Source: RPQK01 sp041946865 (GTDB lineage Bacteria; Acidobacteriota; UBA6911; RPQK01). From it: a DNA stretch of 39,244 nt. The first letter of the stretch is position 1. Each line of letters starts with the position of its first letter. Positions 7,879 through 15,813 of the stretch are shown here, piece by piece. The notes under the pieces were generated by a model that saw nothing but the letters and a program-made list of their open reading frames with translations, did no database searches and was not told where the DNA came from. Both the position numbers and the translations under genes were made by a program. The stretch covers positions 1 through 39,244 of the forward strand of contig JBHGBF010000031.1 of assembly GCA_041946865.1 (NCBI GenBank). Direction: 5' to 3'.

Positions 7879-8700
7879 ATGGATTTGGAGGGCAAAGAGC
7901 GCGCCCTGAGCCAGTTCATTGGGCGTTTTCAGAGTGCGATTGTGGCCTTCAGCGGGGGTGTCGACAGCTCGTACCTGGCTTTCATCGCGAATCGAGTCTT
8001 GGGTGACCGGGCACGGGTGGTCACCGGCATTTCACCGTCCGTGTCACAGATGCAGCAGAATCTGGTCAAGGAATTTGTGGCCAGGCACGGCCTCAACCAC
8101 GTCGTGATCGACACCCGGGAAATGGAAAACCCGAGCTACACAACCAATCCTTCCAACCGCTGCTATTTTTGCAAGTCGGAACTGTTTGCCTATCTGAACC
8201 GGTTGAGGGAGGAATGGGGCGTAGAGGTAGTTTTCGATGGCAGTAATCGAGATGACGTCGGAGACTACCGCCCGGGCCGGCAAGCGGCGGGTGAGCAAAG
8301 CGTGGTCAGCCCGTTTATCGAGGTCGGCCTGAACAAGCAAGAAATTCGCGCGCTCTCGAAAAAGTGGGGACTGGCCACCTGGGACATGCCTGCCATGCCC
8401 TGCCTGTCCTCTCGTTTCCCCTACGGGGTTGAGATAACTGAGGCAAAGCTGCGACAGGTCGACCGGGCCGAGGCCTTCCTGAGGGACTTGGGGTTCAAGA
8501 ATTTTCGGGTGCGCCATCACGAGAATCTGGCCAGGATTGAGATCGATGTCCAGGAGATGCCCGGTATTCTCGATTTGACCCTGCTCGAAGTTATCAACAA
8601 AGAGCTGAAGGCCCTCGGCTATCACTACGTCACGCTGGATCTGCAAGGGTTCCGCTCCGGGTCGTTGAACGAGTTACTCCAGCTTCAGGCCCGCGAATAG
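7879..8700 (+). CDS. larE: ATP-dependent sacrificial sulfur transferase LarE
   Basis: PP-loop enzyme that adenylates the pyridinium dicarboxylate precursor and inserts sulfur during synthesis of the nickel-pincer cofactor of lactate racemase-type enzymes. The PP-loop SGGVDSS is at residues 25-31. CYFCK (95-99) and the Cys in PAMPCLSSRFPYG (Cys175) are in the positions of the family; the latter corresponds in place to the sacrificial cysteine of lactobacillus LarE (Cys176), which would make this the single-turnover type. Length 273 is normal. No larB, larC or larA is adjacent, so the gene may serve another sulfur-transfer role. The next gene begins 25 nt downstream and could be co-transcribed. 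Confidence 0.88.
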   Translation: MDLEGKERALSQFIGRFQSAIVAFSGGVDSSYLAFIANRVLGDRARVVTGISPSVSQMQQNLVKEFVARHGLNHVVIDTREMENPSYTTNPSNRCYFCKSELFAYLNRLREEWGVEVVFDGSNRDDVGDYRPGRQAAGEQSVVSPFIEVGLNKQEIRALSKKWGLATWDMPAMPCLSSRFPYGVEITEAKLRQVDRAEAFLRDLGFKNFRVRHHENLARIEIDVQEMPGILDLTLLEVINKELKALGYHYVTLDLQGFRSGSLNELLQLQARE

Positions 8701-8725
8701 GAGCGGACATCAGAAGTAGATCCGT

Positions 8726-11296
8726 ATGAAGACGCGCCTTTTCTTCCTGCTCCTCTGCGGTTTAGTGTTTGCTAGCCCTTTTGTCCGGGCGCAAAATGAC
8801 TTCCACCTTCCTCAAGTGGCCGACGGACAGGGCGAAGGCCTGATTGTAAAGACCACGTTCATCCTCTTTAATCCCGGTCAGGACTCGGTCGGGGTCCAAT
8901 TGTCTCTGACTGACAACGACGGCAATGCTCTTGAGATCACGATCGCGGACATGGGCGCCGAATCGATTTTTGCCGTCTCGCTGAGCGCCGGCGAAACCCG
9001 GTTTCTTGAAACGGCCGCGGACGGCCCGCTCAAGATCGGCGCAGCGGTGGTGCAGGCGACGGGACCGGTGGGTGTCTCCGCTGTTTTTACCATTCTGGAC
9101 AGTGCCGGGAGCTTTCTGACAGAAGCCGGGGTCGGATCGTCCGCCCCGATGCAGAAGTTCGTGATCCCAATCGATACGACCGAGAGCTTCGACACGGGGC
9201 TGGCCCTTTTCAACGTCGGGGCAATTGATGCTGCAATCACGTTTCGGATCAGGACGACGGCGGGCGGCGCCGGGCCGGAGGAGTCGCGGACCCTGGCCCC
9301 CTTTGCTCACCGGGCCCTGTACGTCAGCGAGTTGTTTTCACAGTTGGGCGCTATGCGGGGCACCCTCGAGGTCGAGAGCACGCGTCCGCTGGCGGCCATT
9401 GTTTTGCGGCAGAATCTGTCCACGTTTACCTCTACGACTCTGCCGGTTGTCCAGTCCGACTCGCAGTTGACCGAGTTCCAGCTGCCCCAGGTCGCGAACG
9501 GCGTTTACGCGGCGGGGTCGATTCGCACGACTTTTGTTCTTTTCAACCTTTCCGAAGGCGCCGCCCAGGTCGACGTGAATCTGACGGCTGACGATGGTTC
9601 GCCTTTTCCGGTATCAATTGTCGGCGGCTCTCAGAACAGCTCTTCATTTCACGTGGACCTTGCCCCAGGAGCGTCCGCTTTCGTTCAGACCAGCGGCGCC
9701 GGAGCTCTCACCGCCGGCGGTGCGCGAGTAGCCTCCAACGTCCCCGTCGGTGTTGCTTGTATCTTCACTTTGTACGATGGACAGGGCGCCTTTCAGACAG
9801 AAGCCGGGGTGGGAAATTCGCCTGCGCTCTCCAGCTTCACGATCCCGGTTGATACTCGTGCTCAGTTTGACACCGGAGTGGCCCTTTTCAACCCCGGCTC
9901 GATCCCGGCGGGAGTCACGGTGCGGCTTTTGGATGCGGACGGAATACGAGTCCAGGTCCGGCAGCGGACGCTCCCGCCCGGCGGTCACGAGGCGCTCCTG
10001 GTCAGAAACGCCTTTGAAGGGGCCAGCCTTCAGGGCACTCTCTCGATTACGTCCACGACTCCGCTCTCGGCTCTCACGCTTCGATTGAACGCTGCGCCGC
10101 TGTCTTATACGACTTTGCCGCGGGCGGCTCGGGCCTTCGCGGGTATCGTGCCGCGACCCGCGCTCCTGACGAAGCGCCTGGGAGGCATCGCAGTCGATTC
10201 TGCGGTGGCTCTCGATGTCGGGCTGGACCTCGGATACCGGCTAAAAGGCGCTGTGGGAGGAGATGTCGGGACACTGGTAAGGGTCACCGCCCAGGCTCAA
10301 GACGGCAGCCTCTTCCCGGCTTCCGTCGACGTGCTCGCCGGCCGCTACTCAGTGGCGGTCCCGTCCGGCGCTTACTTCCTGATCGTTTGTTACAAACCCG
10401 CGCTGTCGGTCTTTCAGGGGGCGCCGACGTTGATTTTCGACAGTCCCGAGCCCATTACAGTCGAGGCCGACACAGTTGCGGACATCGATGTGCCCAAAAC
10501 GAATCTGTTCGCTGTTTCCGGAGAAGTAAAAGGCCTCGGTACCCAGGCGGGGTCCGCCTTGGTGCGGTTTACGGCTGGCGATGGAAGGGCCGGAGGCGAA
10601 GCTTTTATTTCGATGGACAATCGGTTTTCGGCTTACCTGCCCTCTGGCTCCTACACAACCAGCCTGGCGGTGAACGTGTTTGGGGACTTCGGAACAAACC
10701 ATCTGGCGATCTACAAGATTGGGTCTGTGACGGTCGCGGGAGCCGACGTGACCCAATTGTCCGTGCAGCTCCCCGCCTCCTTGTCGACATTGCTGGGGAA
10801 GGTCCAGATCACCGGACAGGCCCTGATTCCGTCGGGCTCCTTTGTTTCGGCGATCGATACCGCCGCGCCTTCGGCACTGGTGGGTGGTTGTTTGCCGGAC
10901 GCGTGGACTACTTCGCTTGCCGTAGGGCCGCTCGGCGACTATCGCGGGCTGCTCCCGACCGATCACGGTTTCGATTTGAAGGCTCACGTCAGGTTACAAG
11001 ACGCAGGTTACTTGCTTTTCCCCCTCACCAGCCGGCATGTCACGCTGTCCGGCAACCTTCAGGAGAGCTTCTCGCTGGCAGCCGCGCCCCAGATGATTCC
11101 GGTGTCCGGGACGGTGCGCGCCCCTGACCGGTCGTTTGTGGACAAAGTGACCGTGACGGCGACTTCGAACAAACTGGCGGGCGTCGACCAGGCGAGCGCG
11201 TCGGTTTCAGGAGTGACCAACTCTCTGGGCGAATTTCAGCTGTCGCTGCCGGCCGGTTCGGACTATACCCTGACGTTCACCCCGCCGGCGCCTTAA
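8726..11296 (+). CDS. Large secreted protein with two LPQVxxG modules and carboxypeptidase-regulatory-like repeats
   Basis: An 856-residue exported protein of unknown function. A signal peptide ends near FVRAQ (22). Two copies of an approximately 225-residue beta-rich module follow: copy 1 from FHLPQVADG (about 26) and copy 2 from FQLPQVANG (about 250). Each has TTFILFNxG, a central TEAGVG...FxIPxDT turn, DTGxALFNxG, and an end GTLxxxSTxPLxAxxLRxN. After about 475 come prealbumin/CNA-B-like folds (GRYSVAVPSGAYFL, SGTVRAPDRSFVDKVTVTA...GEFQLSLPAGSDYTLTF). The same module closes the broken gene at 32583-35010. Probably a cell-surface or secreted adhesion/structural protein (inference). SD is weak (AGAAG). 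No sorting or type IX signal is recognised at the C-terminus. Confidence 0.8.
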   Translation: MKTRLFFLLLCGLVFASPFVRAQNDFHLPQVADGQGEGLIVKTTFILFNPGQDSVGVQLSLTDNDGNALEITIADMGAESIFAVSLSAGETRFLETAADGPLKIGAAVVQATGPVGVSAVFTILDSAGSFLTEAGVGSSAPMQKFVIPIDTTESFDTGLALFNVGAIDAAITFRIRTTAGGAGPEESRTLAPFAHRALYVSELFSQLGAMRGTLEVESTRPLAAIVLRQNLSTFTSTTLPVVQSDSQLTEFQLPQVANGVYAAGSIRTTFVLFNLSEGAAQVDVNLTADDGSPFPVSIVGGSQNSSSFHVDLAPGASAFVQTSGAGALTAGGARVASNVPVGVACIFTLYDGQGAFQTEAGVGNSPALSSFTIPVDTRAQFDTGVALFNPGSIPAGVTVRLLDADGIRVQVRQRTLPPGGHEALLVRNAFEGASLQGTLSITSTTPLSALTLRLNAAPLSYTTLPRAARAFAGIVPRPALLTKRLGGIAVDSAVALDVGLDLGYRLKGAVGGDVGTLVRVTAQAQDGSLFPASVDVLAGRYSVAVPSGAYFLIVCYKPALSVFQGAPTLIFDSPEPITVEADTVADIDVPKTNLFAVSGEVKGLGTQAGSALVRFTAGDGRAGGEAFISMDNRFSAYLPSGSYTTSLAVNVFGDFGTNHLAIYKIGSVTVAGADVTQLSVQLPASLSTLLGKVQITGQALIPSGSFVSAIDTAAPSALVGGCLPDAWTTSLAVGPLGDYRGLLPTDHGFDLKAHVRLQDAGYLLFPLTSRHVTLSGNLQESFSLAAAPQMIPVSGTVRAPDRSFVDKVTVTATSNKLAGVDQASASVSGVTNSLGEFQLSLPAGSDYTLTFTPPAP

Positions 11297-11427
11297 GCAG
11301 ACCGCATCTGCTCACTCCTCGAACTGTCAATGAAGCCGCCGACCGGGCGTGTTTTCAGATGTTGCGGCCGCCTTGGCCTGGGACAAAGAGCGGCGCTCGA
11401 GGCTCTGTTCCGATCGGTTTTTCAGGC

Positions 11428-11436
11428 TGTTAGACT
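11428..11436 (+). promoter_or_regulatory. Extended -10 box of the DUF6335-like gene
   Basis: TGT-TAGACT; the hexamer at 11431-11436 ends 6 nt before the ATG at 11443, with no SD. Leaderless pattern. Confidence 0.45.
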
Positions 11437-11442
11437 GGCTCT

Positions 11443-11862
11443 ATGGCCAAGAAAGATCGAATTCGAGTCAAAGATGCCGACCAGTTCATCCACCAGGCAT
11501 CGACCGAGACTTTCGATGAAGAAGTCGTTCAAGATCTGAAAGATGAGCAGAAGAAAGAATACGCGTCTCACCGCTTCCAGAAGAAACTGCGGCAACACCA
11601 CTCGAAAAGTCCCCAACTATCCGGTGGGGATGTCGATGCCGCCTGGGATCAGGCTGAGGTCGGAGAGCGGTCCGTGGGTGGCGATAACGCCACGCCGGAT
11701 CAGGACGTCGTTGAGGAGCTGGGAAAGGCTCTGGGTGTGACCTACCAGGACACCGAACCGTTGCAAGGCTCAGAGAAAATAAGGCAGCGCGACGAAGAGC
11801 GCTGGGAACTCGACCCGGCATCTTCCGAGGACTTTGCAGAGAGGAACAAGCGAAAGCCGTAA
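11443..11862 (+). CDS. Small acidic protein resembling DUF6335
   Basis: A 139-residue, highly charged, presumably cytosolic protein without membrane segments. The central and C-terminal part, GGDVDAAWDQAEVGERSVGGDNATPDQDVVEELGKALG followed by a RWELDPASSEDFAERN end, matches from memory a family of small proteins found in Cyanobacteria and other phyla labelled DUF6335; no function is known. The N-terminal third is rich in Lys/Glu/Gln and may be disordered. The start is supported by an extended -10 box six bases upstream. Confidence 0.7.
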   Translation: MAKKDRIRVKDADQFIHQASTETFDEEVVQDLKDEQKKEYASHRFQKKLRQHHSKSPQLSGGDVDAAWDQAEVGERSVGGDNATPDQDVVEELGKALGVTYQDTEPLQGSEKIRQRDEERWELDPASSEDFAERNKRKP

Positions 11863-11989
11863 AACCGCGTTCACACTGGGGTGCGCCGGCCGTACCGAGG
11901 CTGCTCTGCTTAAAGTCCGACAGGATAGTGGGACAAAAACTTATAAGAAATAGCGGTCCACACCGATTTTTCCTCAGTTTGCAGGTCTC

Positions 11990-11995
11990 TACAAT
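11990..11995 (+). promoter_or_regulatory. -10 box of the zinc-finger gene
   Basis: TACAAT ends 8 nt before the ATG at 12004, without an SD. Another leaderless candidate. The preceding 120 bp show nothing else. Confidence 0.4.
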
Positions 11996-12003
11996 CTCCC
12001 AGC

Positions 12004-12249
12004 ATGAACCGGAGGCTACTCATGTCGGAACAGTGCAATCGGGACTTATTGCTCGGATACCTGTCTGAGGATCTGGAGTTGGAAGAGCAACTGGAATTTC
12101 TTCTTCATGTAGACAGCTGCAACCGGTGCCGGCGGGAAGTCTATGACGCCCGGAAAGCTCAGCATCCCCACTTTTACAAGGCGCTAACCCGAAAAGGGAA
12201 GAAGCGTATCGCCGCTGACATGGATGACGAGATCTTTGAAGTAGCCTAG
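12004..12249 (+). CDS. Stand-alone zinc-finger (anti-sigma-like, zf-HC2) protein
   Basis: An 81-residue protein. HVDSCNRCRREV near residues 36-47 gives the H-x3-C-x2-C zinc motif of ZAS/zf-HC2 anti-sigma factor heads, preceded by LLLGYLSEDLELEEQLEFLLH, the matching helix. There is no transmembrane segment and no sigma factor next to it, so it is a soluble lone head; it may bind a sigma factor encoded elsewhere (inference). The C-terminus is basic and then acidic (KGKKRIAADMDDEIFE). Confidence 0.7.
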   Translation: MNRRLLMSEQCNRDLLLGYLSEDLELEEQLEFLLHVDSCNRCRREVYDARKAQHPHFYKALTRKGKKRIAADMDDEIFEVA

Positions 12250-12351
12250 ACGCGCGCTTCTTTCAGGCCCGGGCAGCACCTTTTCTCTCCTTTTATCCTG
12301 GATCTCCGGTCTATTCCCGGGCTCCTCTTTCTTCACACCGTCCGTCCCGCC

Positions 12352-12379
12352 TGTTGGTATAACATAGAGGATACCAACA
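12352..12379. promoter_or_regulatory. 9-bp dyad TGTTGGTAT-N10-ATACCAACA upstream of the RsbRD-like gene
   Basis: Perfect inverted repeat, arms 12352-12360 and 12371-12379, lying between the zinc-finger gene and the start at 12401. The left arm overlaps a TGG-TATAAC -10-like sequence, as an operator would. It could alternatively fold as an RNA hairpin before the AGGAGG ribosome site at 12389-12394. Confidence 0.6.
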
Positions 12380-12400
12380 ACCAGTCACAGGAGGTCGCAG

Positions 12401-12946
12401 ATGATCTACCGTCGAATTGTCGACCTTATCAAACGTGAACCTGAGCGTCTGGCAGCCAGCTGGTGCAGTCATATAAAACGGTCACCCGTGACCGGCAACT
12501 ACCACCGCCTTTCGGACTACGAGCTTACCGCCCGTCACACCCAGGTTTTCCAGCGGCTCGCCAAATGGCTTGAGCATTCCATGCCCCGGGAAGAGCTGAG
12601 CCGCTTCTTTTGGCATCTCGGACGGGAAAGATACGCGGAGCGTTTCCCTCTTTGTCAGGTGAACTACGCTCTCCTCATCGCCAAACGCGACTTCTGGGAG
12701 TTGGTGCAGTCTCAAGGGCTTTTGGACAGTTCCTTGGAGTTTTACCAGGCGATGGAGCTCATGTCTTCCATCGACCGGTTCTTCGACCTCGGCAGTTTCT
12801 ACATCATTCGCGGTTACCTGGACGCCATCTGTGCCCGGGTGAACGGATCGGACCATCTCACACAAGAGGAACTGCGGGAACTGATCTTTACGGCCGACCC
12901 CAACTGCCACCCGGAGTTCTCCGACAGTGTCAAAGCTCAAGGCTGA
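12401..12946 (+). CDS. Helical protein resembling the RsbRD N-terminal domain
   Basis: A 181-residue, all-helical soluble protein. The pattern LAASWCSHIKRS...Y..LSDYELTARHTQVFQRLAKWLE and a following FFWHLGRERYAERFPLCQVNYALLIAKRDFWELV resembles the N-terminal sensor domain of RsbRD-type stressosome/co-antagonist proteins and of some histidine kinases, here without any output domain. The match is by pattern only. Start well supported by AGGAGG six bases before the ATG. A perfect dyad upstream suggests regulation by a DNA-binding protein. Confidence 0.6.
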   Translation: MIYRRIVDLIKREPERLAASWCSHIKRSPVTGNYHRLSDYELTARHTQVFQRLAKWLEHSMPREELSRFFWHLGRERYAERFPLCQVNYALLIAKRDFWELVQSQGLLDSSLEFYQAMELMSSIDRFFDLGSFYIIRGYLDAICARVNGSDHLTQEELRELIFTADPNCHPEFSDSVKAQG

Positions 12947-12963
12947 GAGCCGCCCTGCTGAGC

Positions 12964-13026
12964 CCGCGCACGAGCAGCGAGGGTGTTAAAAAGTGAACAT
13001 TTTCAACACCCTCTCTGTGTGCGCGG
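12964..13026. repeat. Intergenic palindrome with GGGTGTT...AACACCC core
   Basis: Core arms GAGGGTGTT (12979-12987) and AACACCCTC (13005-13013), continued inward by AAAA/TTTT and outward, with gaps, by CCGCGCAC/GTGCGCGG. It closely resembles the palindrome at 25605-25647 and the GTGTTGAAAAAG at 3230. It may act as terminator for the RsbRD-like gene. Confidence 0.7.
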
Positions 13027-13088
13027 CTCGGGACGGCTGTCTGCCTTAGCCTCGCGGATACGGCCTGCCTGCGGCAACTGTCTTGCCA

Positions 13089-13117
13089 TGCTATGATTAC
13101 CGAACCATAACCAGGAG
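13089..13117 (+). promoter_or_regulatory. Extended -10 box and ribosome site of tdh
   Basis: TGC-TATGAT with hexamer 13092-13097, then AGGAG at 13113-13117, five bases before the ATG at 13122. Unlike several other genes here this one has a short leader with an SD. Confidence 0.5.
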
Positions 13118-13121
13118 AATC

Positions 13122-14150
13122 ATGAAAGCGCTAGTCAAGAAGCATGCGACTGAAGGGTTGTGGCTCGATGATGTCCCCGAGCCGCAAATCGGAATTGACG
13201 ATGTTTTGATCCGTATCAAGCGGGCTTCGATCTGCGGGACTGACGTCCACATCTACAACTGGGACGAGTGGGCTCAGAAGACGATTCCCGTTCCGTTAAC
13301 CATCGGGCATGAGTTCGTCGGAGTGGTCGAGGAGGTGGGAAGCAACGTGCGGGATTTCCACGCCGGGGAAGTCGTCAGCGGGGAGGGGCACCTGGTTTGC
13401 GGCCGGTGCCGTAACTGCCTGGCCGGACGTCGTCACCTGTGCCCCAACACTAGTGGCGTCGGGGTGAACCGCCCAGGCGGTTTCGCTCAATACCTCTCCA
13501 TCCCGGTGAGCAATGTCTGGCTGGCTGATCCACGCATTCCGCTCGATATCGTCTCTTGTTTCGATCCGCTCGGAAACGCGACGCACACAGCTCTGTCCTT
13601 CGATCTTCTGGGAGAAGACGTGTTGATTACCGGAGCCGGTCCGATCGGGGTCATGGCTACGGCGATTGCCAGGCACGCCGGAGCCCGTTTTGTCGTAGTG
13701 ACCGACGTGAATCCCTACAGGCTTGAGCTGGCCCGGAAAATGGGGGCGACCATGACGCTGGATGTTCGAACCGAGCGGATCGCCGACGCCCAGAAGAAGC
13801 TGGGAATGAAGGAGGGCTTCGACGTCGGCCTGGAAATGTCGGGATCGGCCGACGCGTTCCGGGAGATGCTCCCCAATATGTGCCATGGAGGGAAAATGGC
13901 GTTGCTCGGCATTCTCCCTTCGAACACCGCCATTGACTGGAACCTGGTCATCTTCAACGGGCTGATCATCAAAGGGATTTATGGCCGGGAAATGTACGAG
14001 ACCTGGTACAAGATGACGTCGATGATCCAGACCGGCCTTGATATCTCCCCGGTCATCACTCACCGGTTCCACTACACCGAGTTTCGTGAAGCCTTTGAGG
14101 TCATGCGTTCGGGCCGTTCCGGAAAAGTCGTGTTGAACTGGGAGGATTGA
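13122..14150 (+). CDS. tdh: L-threonine 3-dehydrogenase
   Basis: Zinc, NAD-dependent medium-chain dehydrogenase oxidising L-threonine to 2-amino-3-ketobutyrate. The catalytic zinc ligands are Cys38 (ICGTDVHIYNWDEW), His63 and Glu64 (GHE). The structural zinc lobe has Cys93, Cys96, Cys99 and Cys107. The Rossmann GAGPIGVMA is near residues 171-179. DVHIYNWDEWAQKTIPVP is diagnostic of Tdh against other family members. Length 342 is standard. I use the ATG with AGGAG upstream rather than a TTG at 13083. The usual partner kbl (glycine C-acetyltransferase) is not next to it. Confidence 0.93.
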   Translation: MKALVKKHATEGLWLDDVPEPQIGIDDVLIRIKRASICGTDVHIYNWDEWAQKTIPVPLTIGHEFVGVVEEVGSNVRDFHAGEVVSGEGHLVCGRCRNCLAGRRHLCPNTSGVGVNRPGGFAQYLSIPVSNVWLADPRIPLDIVSCFDPLGNATHTALSFDLLGEDVLITGAGPIGVMATAIARHAGARFVVVTDVNPYRLELARKMGATMTLDVRTERIADAQKKLGMKEGFDVGLEMSGSADAFREMLPNMCHGGKMALLGILPSNTAIDWNLVIFNGLIIKGIYGREMYETWYKMTSMIQTGLDISPVITHRFHYTEFREAFEVMRSGRSGKVVLNWED

Positions 14151-14187
14151 GGCGAGCGTGCCGTAGCGTGGAGGGGTTGCGCGCGTC

Positions 14188-15066
14188 TCACCGGCTGCGC
14201 CACCGGTCGGCGACCAGAATCGTAAGGCCTGTGAAGACGAGGATCATGCCTCCTGCCTCGGTCGGTCCGGGGCGCTCACCCAGCTGCAGCCAGGCCGTAC
14301 TGACCCCCACCAGAGGAGCGAGCAGTGTCCCCATCCCGGCCATGCCGGCCGGCAACTCGTGGAGCGCGTACAGCCAGAGCAGCCAGGCCAGCGCCGTGGC
14401 AGGGATCGCATTGTAAAGAAGGGCGCCGATCAGAGTCGGCGCCCAGGTTATCGGCTGCGGCCGCGCCACAAAAGCGAAGATCAGCAGAGGAATGCATCCG
14501 AGCAGGAGCTGCCAGGCGGTCAAAGGCAGAAGATCGATCCGGACGCTGGCTCGAAGCCGCTTGACCCAGACACCGGACACCGCCCAACAAATCGCTGCCA
14601 GGAGTGCCAGCATGGCGCTGAACAGAGGCGTCTGCAAGCGCCAGGGCTCCAGGATCAGCAGCAATCCGGCAAAAGCGCACAGCAATGCCAGCCACTGCCA
14701 TCCCCTGACCCGCTCTCCGAGAATCGGCCAGGCCAGCATGAGGAGCCAGAGGGGCATGGTGTAAACCAGCACCGCTGTCTTGCCTGCACCTCCACTGACC
14801 AACGCCCAGGCAGAAAAAGTCACGAAAAGCGTTGTCTGCACCAGTCCGAGAATCAGGACACCTGAAAATGACCCGGGCGACCGGGACCGGTCGAGCAGGA
14901 CCAGGATCGCAAAAAGAGCGAACGCTCCCAGAACGGAGCGTAGTGCTGAAAACGCAAACGGGTCGATGTAGCGAAGCGCCTCCTTCATGACCACCCAGTT
15001 GTAGCCCCAGATCAGGGACAACACGCCGAGCGCCAGCAGTGGGCGTATTCTTGTGGCTCCAGTCAT
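14188..15066 (-). CDS. EamA/DMT-family transporter (RhaT-like)
   Basis: Inner-membrane drug/metabolite transporter superfamily protein, 292 residues with about ten membrane helices in two EamA repeats. LGVLSLIWGYNWVVMKEALRYIDP near the start and the PAGMAGMGTLLAPLVGV segment with WLQLGERP near the end are typical. Substrate unknown (often amino acids or metabolites). The frame runs upstream to 15219 but that extension is unrelated to the family, so the ATG at 15066 is chosen. The gene converges with tdh, 37 bp apart. Confidence 0.85.
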   Translation of the reverse strand: MTGATRIRPLLALGVLSLIWGYNWVVMKEALRYIDPFAFSALRSVLGAFALFAILVLLDRSRSPGSFSGVLILGLVQTTLFVTFSAWALVSGGAGKTAVLVYTMPLWLLMLAWPILGERVRGWQWLALLCAFAGLLLILEPWRLQTPLFSAMLALLAAICWAVSGVWVKRLRASVRIDLLPLTAWQLLLGCIPLLIFAFVARPQPITWAPTLIGALLYNAIPATALAWLLWLYALHELPAGMAGMGTLLAPLVGVSTAWLQLGERPGPTEAGGMILVFTGLTILVADRWRSR

Positions 15067-15200
15067 CGTACGATGTCGGTCATTTCTCAGGCCCCTTTGC
15101 TGTGCAGACTGGTAACACTCTCGGGGAGGTTTCCACGACTCCTGTGGAGAACTGGTGGAAAAAAGCGTGCGGGCCAAGTGCTGACCGGTTTTCGACCAGA

Positions 15201-15219
15201 TTGCACAAAGATTGTGCAA
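15201..15219. promoter_or_regulatory. 8-bp dyad TTGCACAA-N3-TTGTGCAA
   Basis: Perfect inverted repeat in the 222-bp gap between the CBS gene end (15289) and the EamA start (15066), both minus strand. It could be an operator 135 bp upstream of the transporter or a transcription-end hairpin of the CBS gene. The rest of the gap holds a GTTTCCAC...GTGGAAA inverted pair and no gene. Confidence 0.5.
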
Positions 15220-15288
15220 CAGGCTGACACGTTTTCGGGGAAAGCTCCTACAGGGAACCGCCGGCCCTCCCCCCGGTTTGCAGCACGC

Positions 15289-15726
15289 CTATCCGCGCCC
15301 GCCGCTGATGAAATTCTCGAGCTGCGCAATCATGAAGTCCTGCTCAGACAAGAGCGCTTTGACGACGTCACCAATCGAGATAACCCCGACGAGCTCCTCA
15401 CCCACCAGAACCGGCAGATGTCTGACGCGGCCCTGCGTCATGACCGCCATACATTCCTTCAAAGTATGCTCTGGGGTCACGGAATACACATCCCGCGTCA
15501 TGATCCCGCTCACCAGGATTTCCCTGGAAAACTTGCCGTGGAGGACGACTTTTCGCGCATAGTCACGCTCGGAGAAGATACCCACCATCCGGTTTCCGTC
15601 CATGACGACCAATGCGCCGATATTCTTATCGGCCATCAGTTTGAGCGCGTCATAGACAGTGTGGTCCGGCGATATCGTCCAGACATCGCGGCCCTTAGCC
15701 TCCAAAAGCTGCCTGACCGTTCTCAT
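15289..15726 (-). CDS. CBS-domain pair protein
   Basis: A 145-residue cytosolic protein made of two CBS motifs (about 10-60 and 75-130), which together form a Bateman module that binds adenine nucleotides or NAD(H). DKNIGALVVMDGNRMVGIFSERDYARKV and GRVRHLPVLVGEELVGVISIGDVVK are textbook CBS cores. It has no catalytic domain. AAGGAG lies 10 nt before the ATG at 15726; an upstream in-frame start at 15780 is less likely. It follows the cytochrome operon on the same strand after 87 bp and may be read through from it. Confidence 0.88.
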   Translation of the reverse strand: MRTVRQLLEAKGRDVWTISPDHTVYDALKLMADKNIGALVVMDGNRMVGIFSERDYARKVVLHGKFSREILVSGIMTRDVYSVTPEHTLKECMAVMTQGRVRHLPVLVGEELVGVISIGDVVKALLSEQDFMIAQLENFISGGRG

Positions 15727-15813
15727 CTCCCTCGGTCTCCTTACAAACAGGCTTGACACGAATATAAAACTAACCCGCAATCAGTGGCAAATGGAGTCTT
15801 GCGTTGCCGTCAC

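Noticed and set aside
15120..15230. Cluster of DnaA-box-like words (CTGTGGAGAA, GGTGGAAAA, TTGTGCAAC) hinting at a replication origin
   Set aside because: Each has at least one mismatch at a conserved base, and no dnaA, dnaN, AT-rich unwinding region or parAB is near.
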